From the NCBI GenBank assembly GCA_036346375.1, contig CM070511.1, positions 6,014,001 through 6,078,000 on the forward strand: a DNA stretch of 64,000 nucleotides, in the 5' to 3' direction. Source of the DNA: Guadua angustifolia. Lineage: Eukaryota > Streptophyta > Magnoliopsida > Poales > Poaceae. Of the stretch, positions 12,101 through 24,759 are shown in pieces. The position numbers and the translations under genes are program-made. Positions within the stretch are counted from its first letter, which is position 1, and each line of letters begins with the position of its first letter. The notes beneath the pieces are model-generated. The model was not told the DNA's origin. It made no database searches and was given only the letters and a program-made list of their open reading frames with translations.

Positions 12101-15100
12101 CGGCCTGTAGCTATATCTAATCTTTAGTTGAACATTTCGGGTGCCATTCACAACCAAATCTGGACAGCCAACACTAAAAATGGCATAACTTTCAATTGGC
12201 TGATTGGATGTTAGCGTTCTTATATTCAAATTAAAGGGGATTCGATGATCTACAATTTTCTCTATAGACAAATATTCAGAAAATGACTTTACCTTGCCCA
12301 AATCGAGCTACAAAACTGGTGACGAATCTGCTCAAAAACAACACAGGGTTCCCTCCAAAATTTTCACATCTAGGAACTCTAGAACCCAAATAAACCAGTC
12401 AAGGGCCTCCAAACTGAGCTCCAAAGCAATCATCCATGGGGAAGAACCACTCACCTAGAGGAGGAAGCAAGGGAGGAGAGGTGGAGCTGCTGCAGCAAGG
12501 AGGGGGCGCCACTTGGAGGAGGACCAGGGGGGAAGGCGCCATGGGGAGAAGTTCCCTGGAGGGGAGGCGCCATGGGAGAACTTCCTGGAGGGAAGGAGGA
12601 GGCACAACAACCAGGGAAAGAAGGTGGCTGGCTCGGGTGAGGGAGGGGAAAAAAATAAAATGGGTGAGGATAGGGTTAGGTGGGAAGGAAGAAAAGAAAA
12701 AAAGGAGAAGGGCAAGAATTCTTTCCCACACCCAACCCTGAAACCCACAAATCGCAAACAGGTACTCCAAACACCCGGACTAGGAAATTCCAAGACTCAG
12801 AGAGAACAACCCGCAGCATTACAATAACACTTTCATCTCAATTCTCCACTCTAATTGAGTCCACAACTCAACCTTTCCTCACTTCATCCATAAATCCACA
12901 TTGATCATACTATGCAATGCGATATGCTTTCATGCTCAAAATGCACATTTTCATCATTTATACCGGTATACTCGTGTGCACACCCATCGGTGTCGCACTC
13001 TCTCATTCCCTTCCATCCCAGTAGAGGGGCCTACTCTTAATGACTCGCTCCCATCCATCTCAATGGATGGGACTACGAGGTAGGACTTCTCAGCTCACCG
13101 GATTAGTCATATGTTCCCATATGACTTTCTCACCGACCTGGTTCGATCTCATGCATGCCATGAATGCAAAGTATGCACAACATTTCTCAATTAATCATTG
13201 CAACTAACATATTCAACTCAATTAGTGAAATCAATCCACTCACTTTAAAAGAGGCATGCGAAATACTCCATGTATCTATGCTAGGAACAACTTCCCCGAA
13301 GGGACACAGTCAAGTACAATACTCGTAAATTAACAACAAGTAATCCACTTACCCCCTTCATTCAACTCATTGCAATATTATCTACCTTACGATATACTTA
13401 CTGGGATTATATCTTACCAAGAGATCACTCTTAGAAGAATCCATTCACGTCCTCTTAATAACGAGCACCAATATTTACTAATACTTGCAACAATCAAGTA
13501 GAATTAGCATTTAACACATCTACCATGGAACACCTCATTTCCACGCACACACTGTACTTGCCTTTTACCGGAAGGAGCGGAGTGGCGCGAGGCTGAGGCC
13601 ACTCCGAAAGCTACTCCACCTTAAACAAACATCGCAAAATGCTTTAATAACATCCCCTTTCAACAACGCTCTACGCCCTCAAACTACAACCTCAAAAGCC
13701 CCAATTTAAGGTTGACTCAATACGAATAAAATCTACACTAACGTGCCAACAATAAACTTATTAGCTTTCAATTAAAAAGACTACTAGATATTACTAGAAT
13801 CAATACACTCAATTCAACCTGAAAAATCACTTTGTCCTCAATTTGGACAGTAGGCACCAAAATCATCATATCTTTTAAATGGTTCATCCAAAAATTGTAT
13901 TCTTTATCTCTAATTAAACATAAGACACCCACGCTCAATTTTCTCAACATCCGTCCCCTCAGGAATTGTGTTTAAAGTCCTCAAAACCAAATCTAAATAT
14001 GACTCAAAACTCTGTCCATTTCTGAATTTTCTTCAGAAAAACAGGTTTCTGGGTAGAGGGTTCAACAAGGCATAAAAAGTGATAGACAGATCCAAATCAA
14101 TTAAATGAAGACATTTTCAACATCTGCACAAAATTTTTCAACTTTTTTAGGCAAAGAGAAATTCTAATTCTACTTCTAACTAGACTCAATCAACAGATTA
14201 AAACAATATCTACTATTGTAAACAAGTTCAGGACAACAGGCACAGAAATGAGCATATCTCCTAAATGGCTAAACCAAAAATTGAGTTCTTGTACTCTAAA
14301 TAACCACAAGAGGATAATATACATTTATCATACAACCATTCATTCAGGAGATATATTTAATGTCCTCAAATAGCACTTTGAATCTCAGACTAAAATCTGA
14401 ACCTTCAGCAACTTCAGATTTCAAAACAACATATTTCAAAATAGCATAACTATTGATTCTTAAATCCAAATCAAGCAAACAAGGATATTTTCTTAATCTA
14501 CAGAAAATTTTCTAACTTTCTATAGGCAATCAAAAATTTTAATTCGACTTACATCTAGCATTAAACAGCAGCTCAAAGTTTCAGCTACCAACACAAGTAT
14601 AATCAGGATAGCCAGCACTAAAATGACCATAACTTTTGATTGGTTGAATGAAATTTAGTGTTCTTAATTTTAGATTAAAGGGGAAATGACGTGCTACAAC
14701 TTTCTCTACAGCCAAATATTCAGGAAACGCTTTTAACTAGCTCGAAACACAGCTCTAACAAACAGGTAAAACTCAGCCCAAAAACAAAAATTGCACAACT
14801 ATAGGGTTTCACTCCGAATCCACCCCAAACTCAACCAAAACTACAGGAAAAATACTCTAGCATGAACCCTAGCTCAAGCCTCCACCTCAAATCACAAATC
14901 CTAGGAATTTACCTTAACTCCAAAAGCCAAAAACAGCAAGTGGGGAGGGAGTTCGTTTGCTACAGCAAGGAGGAGTTGATGCTGCCCGACTTCAAGGGAG
15001 GAAGAGACGGCTTGACTGCAGGGGGAGGACGCCAGCAACCTCCAGGAGCAGGCACCATGGAGCTCCACGCCTAGAAGGAGGAAGAGCAAGCCCAAGCTGC

Positions 15101-15321
15101 TAGTTCACTCGGTTTGGGGAGGAGGGAGTGAGTAGGAAAAGAAATGGGGTTAAGTGATGGGAGTGAGGGAGAGACTTAAGTGAGGGGCAAAAAGGGAAAT
15201 TTTAAGGGGTAGTGTTAGGGATTTAGGGAAAAAAATCTCCACTAAGCCCCAAAAACACCTACTAAAGCCCCACAGTTCTCCCATTGGAACCGACTCTAAA
15301 AAAAAAGTCTGCGATATTACA
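9116..15321 (-). mobile_element. Solo LTR 'a' (TGTTACA-family), interrupted by solo LTR 'b'
   Basis: On the plus strand it begins TGTAACACCC and ends GATATTACA. It is flanked by a perfect 5-bp duplication CTTCA (9111-9115 and 15322-15326). Removing the nested LTR 'b' and its duplication leaves about 3285 bp. It shares landmark blocks with the LTRs of the LARD-like element at 46903-57063: GCATGACCTC..TCATCCACTCAGCAGAC near 9238, GCGTGAGTT..ACTCAGCAAAGT near 9619, TACCGGTATA with CCCATCGGTG near 12962, and CTTGCCTTTTACCGG near 13558. Strand is set by that element's primer-binding site. No internal domain or second LTR is present, so it arose by LTR-LTR recombination. Confidence 0.85.
9908..12823 (-). 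mobile_element. Solo LTR 'b', nested in solo LTR 'a'
   Basis: It begins TGTAACACCCC at 9908 and ends GCATTACA at 12823, with a perfect 5-bp duplication ATAAC (9903-9907 and 12824-12828). It repeats the landmark order of the outer LTR: the CATCCACTCAGCAGAC block near 10032, the GCGTGAGTTC..ACTCAGCAAAG block near 10387, the TACCGGTATA block near 10842 and the CTTGCCTTTAACTGC block near 11255. Length is 2916 bp. A purine-rich segment (about 12430-12740) gives open frames on both strands that look accidental. Confidence 0.88.
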
Positions 15322-15577
15322 CTTCAAAAGTAATATAGAACCACTCACTAAAAAATCAGCAATATTACACCTTCTAATCCATAGTAAGCATAAAAGCTCA
15401 GCATTGCTAATCAACAAACATTAATTCTAACCAGATTGTCTCCATGGCAGATCTTGTGAGAATTGATTCAAGCACAAAGCAGATTAGTTGTCAGACTTAA
15501 AGAGTAAACGAGGCAATTAGTCACAAAGGCTAATGATTAGCATTGATCATATTGTTTCTTGCACATGGTATATCGGG

Positions 15578-15961
15578 CTAAGGGGCGGTGGCCATTTCAA
15601 ACAAAACTTGAGACTCCAGAATGTTGTTATTGTCTTGGAAAGCATGATCATTATTAACTTCTATGGGATATGCTTCATGGACATCTGCTTTCAAAATTGC
15701 GGCAGGAATGTGATTGTGCTCACTTTTTAATTTCTCAAGTTGTGGCACTTCTGCCTCGACCTCATCTATATTAGTTTGAATTTCTGATAACTCTGCTTTA
15801 GTAACATATTCAGAAAAGAAGTCATACTTACATTCTTCTTCCAAAAGATAGTTGTTGACGTCAACATCGGTGTAGTCAATGAGGTCAAATGAATTTTCTT
15901 CATCCATTGCTGAGAATTTTTTCTTTACTTTGATCACCGGAGACCCTCCTTCTAGTGCCAA
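15578..15961 (-). CDS. Short acidic ORF downstream of a retroelement primer site
   Basis: This 127-codon frame begins inside the putative primer-binding region of the LTR at 15969-16338 and is rich in Glu, Asp and Asn. A second, more natural start lies at codon 19 (MDEENSF). No known domain is recognised. Its position directly after an LTR suggests a leader or truncated gag of a non-autonomous retroelement, but this is inference. It could equally be an accidental frame. Confidence 0.25.
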   Translation of the reverse strand: MALEGGSPVIKVKKKFSAMDEENSFDLIDYTDVDVNNYLLEEECKYDFFSEYVTKAELSEIQTNIDEVEAEVPQLEKLKSEHNHIPAAILKADVHEAYPIEVNNDHAFQDNNNILESQVLFEMATAP

Positions 15962-15968
15962 CTATCGA

Positions 15969-16338
15969 TGTTAAATACCTAGGGTGTCTAGACCGTGCTT
16001 ATGAATTAAAATGGTTACAGGCTTCTAGAGAAAACATGATTGTGAAGGAGAAATGGTTGATTTCTTCTTATTAGCCAAGTGGCTTAACAGAGTATAAGTG
16101 TTACAGATTCTATCTGAGAATTTAACATTTGATCATGCCCTTCACGACACAAATGGGATCTCTATTTATAAATGATGAAGAGGTGGTAGTTATGCTCTAA
16201 AAGGTGTTGTATAACCGAAAGATGTCTTTACATCAAACGGTGTTTTCTCATCAAATGGTACTTTTCCAGGATAACTTACGAGTAGCAATTCATACCTGTC
16301 AGATACCTCTCTGCATGAATGCATGTGTAGATATAACA
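15969..16338 (-). mobile_element. Putative LTR (370 bp) of a small LTR retrotransposon remnant
   Basis: Read on the minus strand it begins TGTTATATC and ends TATTTAACA, giving the inverted TGTTA/TAACA ends expected of an LTR. It contains a TATA-like TTTATAAATAG (about 16164-16174). It is followed by TCGATAG and then TTGGCACTAGAAGGAGGG (about 15944-15961), which resembles the region just after the 5' LTR in several plant gypsy-like elements. The other LTR is not in the window, so the limits are inferred. Confidence 0.45.
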
Positions 16339-17269
16339 GCTTGCACCGACCAGTATTCTTAGTTGGGATGACTATTTCACAGATTGGGAATGACCAGTGC
16401 GAAGCAACACATAAGGCACGTGAGCAAATTGGTCGAAGACATAACCAATTAGCTGAACGTGGGCCTCGTTCTTCTTTGTGGGCTTTTCTTTAGTTGCGGT
16501 CCAAAAAATATACAGCATGGCTTTTAACTCCTGTAAGCCCAATTAAAACAGGGGCTTTAATATTTGTAAAAATTGCTCATTTAAGGTGCAAAAAAGAGTT
16601 TATGATCTAATTTTGTGCTTTATGCTCAGATCATGAGCCATTGCATTGCACCCGTTTCATATGGCTCCATTTGTCATAGCTCATATGCCTGTCGCCGGAT
16701 ACTTCAGCTCATGTAACTCAGATATTTTAAACTGGTTTAGGTATTGCGCGTGCTGATCCTGTCTGGCATGCTACATTCCATGGATACACATACACATGTA
16801 TAGTCGTATAGATGCATACAAATACATCACATTGACATATGTGGCAAAAGCTGATAGGCCTTCCTCAAAATAGTGTTCATGGTGCTGTCCAATTCCGATA
16901 TCCACTCAGTTCATTAAGCAAATGAGACAGTGGTCCATTCACATCAACTGATACCACTCCTAGACATAGCAAATTAATTAACATGAATGATGATTTAAGG
17001 TATAGTATCAAGAGGTACAAAAAATTTAAAGGGTTAGATAGCAAGAGGTATGAGAGTTTAATGGTAATTTGGTGGTACTTTATGATACATCTAAAAAATG
17101 GTAAAAACTCTAACCCTATATAGTATTAACTAGGTTATCAACTACTATTTGCTACATTATCATGTAGTAGCGCACTGACACAGTGACACATTACCATGCA
17201 AATTAGTTTGGTTTTCTGGACACACAGGTCATTTTTTGGTTCCCTTCCTATAATACCTCGACCTATTAT
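16339..17269. other. Intergenic sequence, no gene seen
   Basis: AT-rich sequence without convincing open frames, inverted ends or recognisable domains. I see nothing that can be named here. Confidence 0.5.
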
Positions 17270-17961
17270 TGTGAAGGTCCATGTGGTCTATGTGAAATGT
17301 TGGTAGGATTAGTCCCACATTACTTATTTAAAGTGAGTTGTAGTAATATATAATATTTGTTGGGTCCAAATATAGTATCTCCGGGTTAACTTTTTTGCAC
17401 GATGCGAGAATAAAAGTATAAGTGGAGTGCTATACATGCGTGAAGCCGCCCCACGGTGGGCTGGACTTTGACCAAATTTTGGATCAGGGAATTACAGATG
17501 GTATCAGTAAATCAACCTTCCCTGCACATGTGCGTGTGGAGCAGAGGCATAGGCATATGGCACATGGCGCATATGGGTTCGAAGTGCTTACACGACATGT
17601 CATATGTGCCAGCGCTGGATGCACAAACATGTACCGAGGGATGATTATGATCATTTGTCGTGTATACGGTGTGCTACCGAGGGTGTTAGCCCTTAAAGGG
17701 GGTGAATATAATACGTCGACTGGTTAATACGAATGCCTATGTACGTAGCCCATGTGAAGTGGTGGTGGGATTAATGTCACATTACTTATCTAAAGTGAGT
17801 TATAGTAGCATATAATGCCTGTTGGGTATAAACATAGCTCCTCAAGGTTAATCCTTTTATACAAAGCGATGACGAAAGTGTATGTGTGGATTCTATGCAT
17901 GCGTGGACCCGTCCCATGGTGAGCTAGTGTCTTTAAGTGGATTTTGGGCAATGGTATTACA
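17270..17961 (+). mobile_element. TRIM-type miniature LTR retrotransposon
   Basis: Two direct repeats of about 230 bp (about 17270-17496 and 17731-17961) share blocks such as CACATTACTTAT, AAAGTGAGTT, GTAG.ATATAAT and TTGGGT, and both end in ATTACA. Two bases after the first repeat, TGGTATCAG (17499-17507) matches the usual primer site for initiator Met tRNA. A purine tract AAAGGGGGTGAA (about 17694-17705) precedes the second repeat. The internal part is only about 234 bp and non-coding. These are the marks of a terminal-repeat retrotransposon in miniature. The repeats are well diverged and I could not find a clear target duplication, so the outer limits are approximate. Confidence 0.7.
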
Positions 17962-19278
17962 CTTTCCCTGCCCCCTTGTTGCTCATTACATGTTGCTGCA
18001 ATGTCGGAGTATTGATTGTATTGCATTGTGTATTTGTGCAGTGATCTTGTCTTCAAAGCTATTGTCTCTCACTACTACAGAACAGGCCATCCTTATCGGC
18101 ATATCACTGCCGGTTGGGCTAGAGTCAACAATGATAACATATCACTACCGGTTCAAAAGTTCAACTGGGGGGAGCATGTATCACTGTTGGTTCATAAAAA
18201 CAATTGGTAGTGATAACCAGATATCACTGCCGGTTTATATCCAGAACTGGTAGTGATGTATCACGTCGGTTCAGTTACTACCCGGTAGTGATATCAGAAT
18301 TTTCACTGCCAGTTTTACTCCAGAACTGGCAGTGATAAGTATTTTTTCGCGTGATAAGTATTTTCCCACGCAATCCGACCTTATCACTGTTGGGTCTGCG
18401 TAGAACCGGCAGTGATAAGTATCTTTATATAGGTGTTCCCCTCCCTGACCAAGCATAATAGAGAGGAGCTCTATCTTTGCTCAGTGGCAATGATTTTGGC
18501 AACTTGCTGTTGAAAAATTATACCAAAATTTATCTCGCATTTCTCTCCAAGGTTAGTAACTTGATCTACATTATATTTGTAGTTAGATTTTACTTTATAG
18601 ATTGTTATAGATTTTGATAATTAGTGATAGTATGGTGTGAACATTTTAGGTCGGTAGAGCTCAAATTAAGATCTAGCTAATTTAGTGAATAAATTACAAT
18701 TCTTATTCATTTTTGTGAATTAGTGGATTTTTAAATAATAAAAATTGCTAGATGGACCATTATATCTAATTATAATTATTTTAAATAATGAAAAATCGTT
18801 ATATGGAATTTTAAATAGTGAAAATTGCTAGATGAATTTGAAAAAGTGAAAATAGCTAGATGAATATTTAAATAATGAAAAATGGTAGATGGATTTTGCA
18901 ATAAAGAAAATTGCAAGATACATTTTAGATCTAATTATTTACAAATATATCCTTATTTTCAATTATATGCTTATTTGATGTATATTAATTTAATTTAATA
19001 GCACTATATATCAAATGAAATGAATAAATCATTTAAATAATAAAAAATGCTAGATGAATATTTAAATAATAAAAAGTTTGATGTATTTTAATATAGTCAA
19101 AGTTGCTAGATGGATTTTTAAATCTAATCATTTACAATTATATTGTTATTTGCAATTATATGCTTATCTGATATTTATTGATTTAATTAATTAGCATTGC
19201 ATGACTATTGTAAAGAATAAATTATTTTGTGATCATTTATTGATTTACTGAAATTTAGTTTGATATAATTAATTGTAG

Positions 19279-21735
19279 ATGCATCGAAGGTGGATGTATG
19301 ATATGGACCGTCGCAGACTAGAGTTCTTTAATGGTGTGACTTATTTTCTAAACACGGCTGCGGTGCACAAGTCGAAGAAGGTGGCGGATTATATGTGTTG
19401 TCCATGCGTTGGATGTAAAAATGAGAAGCTGTTTTCTACCACAGAGTCGATACATGCACATTTGCTTCGAAGGGGCTTCAAGGCTGGCTATACCTGTTGG
19501 ACCAAGCATGTTGAAAATGAGATTATACATGAAGGGCAACACATTGATGAAGATAATGGAGACAACGATATGACGGTGATTGAAGATAAGTTCGTTGATA
19601 GCCACGAAGATGATCTAGATTAAATATTGTGTGATGGAGAGAGGGACTTCACTAGTGAAAGAGAGTTTCAAAAGTTCCAGCGTATGGTAGAGGACTCTAC
19701 AACACCATTACACCTGGGCTGCAAGGAGGAGCACAAAAAGCTGCATACCGTGCTTTCACTATTGTAGTTGAAGGCAAACTATGGTTGGTTCGATAAGAGC
19801 TTCATTGAGCTGTTATGTCTCTTGGGAGACTTACTTCCGCTCAAGGAGTCGGAACTGCCATTCTAACTCTTCTTAGGGGATTCCATCCACAAACACAAAG
19901 TTTGTGGCTGACCGATATTGCTCACCTAGAGGGTAACGTGTTGCCTGTAACTACGTTCCAGGCCAAGTAGGTTGTCTGCTTGTTGGGACTGAAAGTACAT
20001 AGAATACACACGTGTCCAACTGATTGCATATTGTATCGCAATGAGTTTACAGACTTGGATGCGTATATTGCCTGTAAAGCAAACCGGTATAAGGGCAACG
20101 ATGATGCTATCGATAACGATGATGTCGGGGTGAAGCATAAGAAGAGATCCCTCGTAAGGTGGTATGGTATTTTCCTATAATCCCTGTCTGAAGCGATTGT
20201 TTGCGAACAAAAGGTATGCCTAATTGCTACGATGGCACACCGAAGAGCATAAGAAGGATGGAATGCTCAGACACCCTGTTGATTCTGTGTAATAGAGGAA
20301 CATCGACAGAAAATATAAGAAGCATTTTGTATATGATGTGAGGTATATAAGGTTCGGGTTGAGTACAGATGGGATGAATTCTTTCAGCAACATGAGTAGT
20401 TGTCATAGCACTTGGCCGATGACTTTATGTATCTACAACCTTCCTCCTTAGCTTTGTATGAAGCGAAAGTACATTATGATGCCACTACTGATCTAAGGGC
20501 CCAGGCAACCTGGCAACGATATCAATGTGTATCTCAAACCATTGGTTGAAAATCTTCTAATATTGTGGAACGATAGTGTATGGGTATGGGATGAGTATAA
20601 AAGAGAGAACTTTATCCTACACTCATTGTTGTTCGTAACCATCAATGATTACCCTGCTCTTGGTAACCTATCGGGCCAGATGACAAAATGCTTCAACAGA
20701 TGCATCTAGTGCTTGGATGATACAGCTATCCGATGGCTGAAGAACCACCGGAAAATGGTTTATATGCGGCATCGTAGGTTCCTCTGCAAGGATCACCCAT
20801 ACTGTAATAATAAGAGAGCTTTTGATAGGACAAAAGACACTGCCTTAGCTCTGAAGAATCACACTGGGAAACAGATATTTATGGTTGTAAAGGATCTTAA
20901 AATTATTCATGAAAAGGGAGCAGGCAGTACATCTATCTCGAGTTCCTATGATAAGGCTCCTTTGTGGAAAAAGATATCAGTATTTTGGGTCTTATCTTAT
21001 TGGCAGCACTTAAAAGTTCGACAAACAAACGATGTCATGCACATAGAGAAGAACGTATGTGACAGCTTGCTTGGTATCTTATTGGACATACTTGGTAAAA
21101 CGAAAGATACACTCCAAGCACGGATGGATCTCGAAGATATGAAATTCAGGAAGGAGCTGCATCATGAAGAAATGGATATAGGCAAAAAGTACCTTCCTGT
21201 AGCCTGCTACACTCTGAGCAAGAAAAAAAATTAGCGTGTGCGAATAATGCTTGCATGGAGTCAGAGTTCCATCTGGTTACTCTGCCAACATAAAGAGACT
21301 AGTCTCAATAAAAGACTTAAAATTAATTGGTATGAAGTCTCACGATTGCCACGTGATGATGACATAGATGCTTCCAATTGCAATTAGGGGTGTTCTGCCA
21401 GAGAAAGTCCAAGACCCAATTATAAAGTTGTGCTCATTCTTCAACGCGATTTCACAGAAGGCTATCGACCCGTTAAAACTAGATAAGCTGTAGGAAGACA
21501 TGGTCCACACTCTATGCAGGCTTGAGATGTGTTTCTCTTCATCTTTTTTTGATATTATAGTCCATCTCATTGTTCACATTGTGAAAGAGATACGGATTCT
21601 TAGTCCCGTGTTTCTACATCAGATGTACCCTTTTGAGAGATTCATGGGGGTTATAAAGAAATATGTTCATAATCGACATCTACCGGAAGGCTGCATTGTC
21701 GATGGTTGGGGAACCGAGGAGGTCATTGAGTTCTC
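19279..21735 (+). pseudogene. TNP2-type transposase of CACTA 1, C-terminus missing
   Basis: It begins with a transposase-associated zinc domain (MHRRWMYDMDRR..., with CCPCVGCKN near residues 37-45). The Transposase_21 core follows: WFDKSFIELLCLLGDLLP near 19786, HTCPTDC near 20008, FGLSTDGMNSF near 20355, PLVENLLILW near 20539 and the conserved VMHIEKNVCDSLLG near 21034. A DUF4218-like block ends with MYPFERFMGV near 21625 and GWGTEEVIEF near 21707. The frame is broken by many stops and shifts, for example the TAA at 19621. The usual DUF4216 tail is absent because unrelated sequence starts at about 21736. TNP2 would cut and rejoin CACTA ends. Confidence 0.9.
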
Positions 21736-22722
21736 CCCACCGTCGCCTCGGACCCCCGCATTTTTTGCTTAGGTGATACTCTCAAAATCGTGATTGTAAA
21801 TAATCATAATATTTATCATTTTATCCAGGATACAGATGCACTCACAAGTGCGAAATGTGAACATATGGACTGTTGTGATGACAGATCATTTTAGTTATCA
21901 TCATCATCTATGAGAAGTGTGCTTAATGAGAATTTTTACTATTCACTGCACTTGATCAATAAAAACGCAATTGTTTTGGGCTTGCCATAGTTCTGAGCTT
22001 ATTATCATGTGCAGCTCACTAGTCCTTTGAGTAAAGTTTTTTAGCTTTAATGTTTGTCAAATGATTTGCAGCGGCAGTAGTATCTTCGACTGTGATGTAT
22101 TACATAGTGCCACTTTATTGATCAGTTGTATGCTTGGATTTGAAATTCAGCGTGTTTCCTCACTTGTTGTAGTTCTTCGCTAATATTTTATGGTCCCATA
22201 AGTTCAGCTGCCAATTCCCTATTTCATGTCCAATTGCAATAATGGAGTAAGTTCTGTTGTTCCATATTCCAGCTTTATTGCAATGTCTAGTGTAGGAATG
22301 ACAGAATTGACATGCATCTAGGGTTTAAATTCCTGCCCAAAATGGCAGTAGTTACTCTTGTCGAGCTCAACAGAATACAAGATGATGAAGCCTGTGTTTT
22401 ATCATCACAACAGCATTAAGCAGTGAATCTTTTTCCGGGCACATGGTGTTAGATTTTGGCTCTCTGTATATTCAGTGGGGTTTTACTGGGTATTTGATAA
22501 CTACCAAATTTTTAGCTTTTAAGAGTGTGATCAATTTAAGATAGTTGTTCTTTTTGAGGGTATACTTATCAATAGTACATAGAATAATCATTTTGCTTGT
22601 TAGTCGAAGTAGATCCTGAATGCACACAATTAAATGCATAGGTCATATATATATACACACACATATACATATACACACACACATATATATACATATACAT
22701 ATATACATATACATACATACAT

Positions 22723-22753
<31 letters not shown>

Positions 22754-23717
22754 TATATATATATACACACACACACACATATATGTGTGTGCACGCGCGC
22801 ACTAGACGTCGAATATGTGTTGGATATATGGAACATTCTGTATTGTTGCTTCATGCATGGTTGCATAAAACCTTCCAGAGATGAATTATCTGGAACTTCC
22901 ATCTCATGCCTTTTGATCATGTGAAAAGAAAAATATTCCGATGGTACGTACATCTACACTGGAATCAAGCTAATAGGCAGCTTACTTAGCTTGTTTGTGG
23001 TCATTATTTTCCATAAGCATAGCGATCTCTTTACAATGTTTTGTATTGCTACCAGCTCTTCTGCCACTCAAAGTAATGTGTGATCTACCCTCTCTCTCTC
23101 TGCTAGATATGTCAGATAAGATTTATCGACAACACCAATCCAACTGGAATCGATCACCAAATTGCACAGTTAGGACCAGAACTTGCATCAACTCTTGTAA
23201 TTGTAATCTCTGTATGTGTATATATCATGTGTATGTATATGTGTATATTTCTATTCATGGTCAAATTTTTCTGGAGCATGTAGATTAAAAAAAAGATGTA
23301 TATATGTATATGTTCTTGAATGATGTATACGTGTCTTTCAAATATTTGCATGTCTCCTTGAAAGATGTATGTGTATAAAGATCAAAAAACTATATATGCG
23401 CATATGTTCTTTAAAGATGTGCAAGTGTCTTTCAAATATGTATATTAATTTTATTTCTTTGAATTGATAAGTTTGGCATCACGAGCATAAGAATAGTATA
23501 GCCAGCAACGCGGCTATACTTAGGCTCATATGCTTTTACGTCTATATTCTCATATGCTTTTACGTCTATGTTCATTCGTTATGTCTATCTTCATCTCCTC
23601 GTTACGTCTTTCTTTGTTAACATTGTATATGTATTTGTGTATATGTTTTTGAAAGACATATACATGTCTTTCAAATATGACTTTGTTAATTTGAAATTTT
23701 CGATAAACTTGCTAGGA
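21736..23717 (+). other. Non-transposase segment inside CACTA 1, possible captured sequence
   Basis: Right after the GTEEVIEF motif the transposase homology stops. The next 2 kb have the texture of gene introns or 3' UTR. A possible exon tail at 21733-21771 is followed by GTGATACT (donor-like), and a possible acceptor TTTATCCAG lies near 21820. I do not recognise the source. The 3' part (about 23290-23700) has repeated words such as GTCTTTCAAATAT (near 23331, 23408, 23658), typical of CACTA internal repeats. Confidence 0.4.
22650..22805. repeat. Compound (TA/CA)n microsatellite with GTAT tetramers
   Basis: A mix of ATAT, ACAC and about eight CATA tetramers (22710-22740), ending in TGTGTGTGCACGCGCGC. 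Open frames here on both strands are low-complexity artefacts. Confidence 0.95.
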
Positions 23718-24369
23718 ATGGACTCTGATCAGGGACAAGCGCGCAGGTCGTGGTCCGTGCAAAATGCCTAAGGGACTTTATAATATAGTAGAGCTCTCGG
23801 CAGTCGAGGAACCTGCTATACCTAAGTCATCATTGGGGCTGTATAGTTGTAATACTGCAAGCTTTGGCTAGGGTTTTGGCCGGTGTTGTTTTCGTTTTCT
23901 TAATTTTCGGAGTTATTCCGGTGAGAGATAAGTTGTGTTGTCGCGAAATTTCCAGATGTTATTAAAAGTTGGACTTTGGTTTTGGAGGGGTTTTTAGGAA
24001 TTTTTTCCTCCTCACCTAATCTCTCTCTCTCCTCCTCTCATTCTTGTGGCTTTCATCTTTCCCTTGGCCAGGATATTTTTGTTCCAGGCTTCCCTGCCGA
24101 TCACCCTGCTGGCTCCCTCCTTTTCTGGTCGCTTTGCCCAGTCTTTGGCGCCTCCTGGCCGAGATTCTTCTTGCCGCCTCCTTCTGCGCCCTCCTCTCCG
24201 GCCCGGTGGTGGTGCCTTTCCTCCCCTATTTGGGCGAATGGTAGCGGAGGCGGAAGATGAACCGCAGGAGGAGCAAAGAAGAAGCGATCAGAGGAGGAGC
24301 AGCCGCAGTAGTAGCCGAAGCCACCGGAGTAGCAGCAGGGCTCCCTTGGAATCCCCTGGTTGGTGCGCT

Positions 24370-24759
24370 CACTACAGGATAACACGTCTTCGCAAGCGGT
24401 AGAACCGCTTGGAATTCGAGTATTCCAAGCAGTAGGACCGCTTGGAATTCTAATATCTACTGCTTTCTATACGGCTGCTTGTAAAAGTATTCCAAGCGGT
24501 ATATACATTAAAAGCGGTACTACCGCTTGTAAAACCATTTTTAAAAGTAGTAGTACCGCTTGGAATACTCGAATTCCAAGCGGCACTACAACTTTTAATT
24601 AAAATTCTTTTCCAAGCGGTATGACAGCTTATATAACTTACTTTTCCAAGCGGCACTACAGCTTTTAATTAAAATTCTTTTTCCAAGCGGTAAGTCAGCT
24701 TTGAATTATTATTTTTGGAAGCAGTAATACCGCTTGCGCTAATGGGCCATCCTGTAGTG
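24370..24759. mobile_element. 390-bp mini-CACTA (CACTA-type MITE) inside solo LTR 'B'
   Basis: The inverted ends are CACTACAGGATAACAC on the left and, on the minus strand, CACTACAGGATGGCCC on the right. A perfect 3-bp duplication GCT flanks it (24367-24369 and 24760-24762). The whole interior is an array of CCAAGCGGTA-type words in both orientations (for example near 24395, 24410, 24437, 24488, 24611, 24685), an extreme case of CACTA subterminal repeats. It has no coding capacity and would depend on an autonomous partner. Confidence 0.92.

Noticed and set aside
12399..12827. Several overlapping open frames on both strands
   Set aside because: The stretch is purine-rich low-complexity LTR sequence; frames open on both strands are a composition effect.
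15345..15400. Second LTR-like end (CAGCAATATTACACCTTC)
   Set aside because: It resembles the family terminus TATTACA, but no matching start or 5-bp duplication was found, so it is left as unexplained sequence.
18105..18420. CRISPR-like array of short repeats
   Set aside because: Repeats occur in both orientations with irregular spacing next to a CACTA terminus; they are transposase-binding subterminal repeats.
22569..22953. Tyr/Val/Ile/His-rich frames on both strands
   Set aside because: They are translations of a TA/CA microsatellite.
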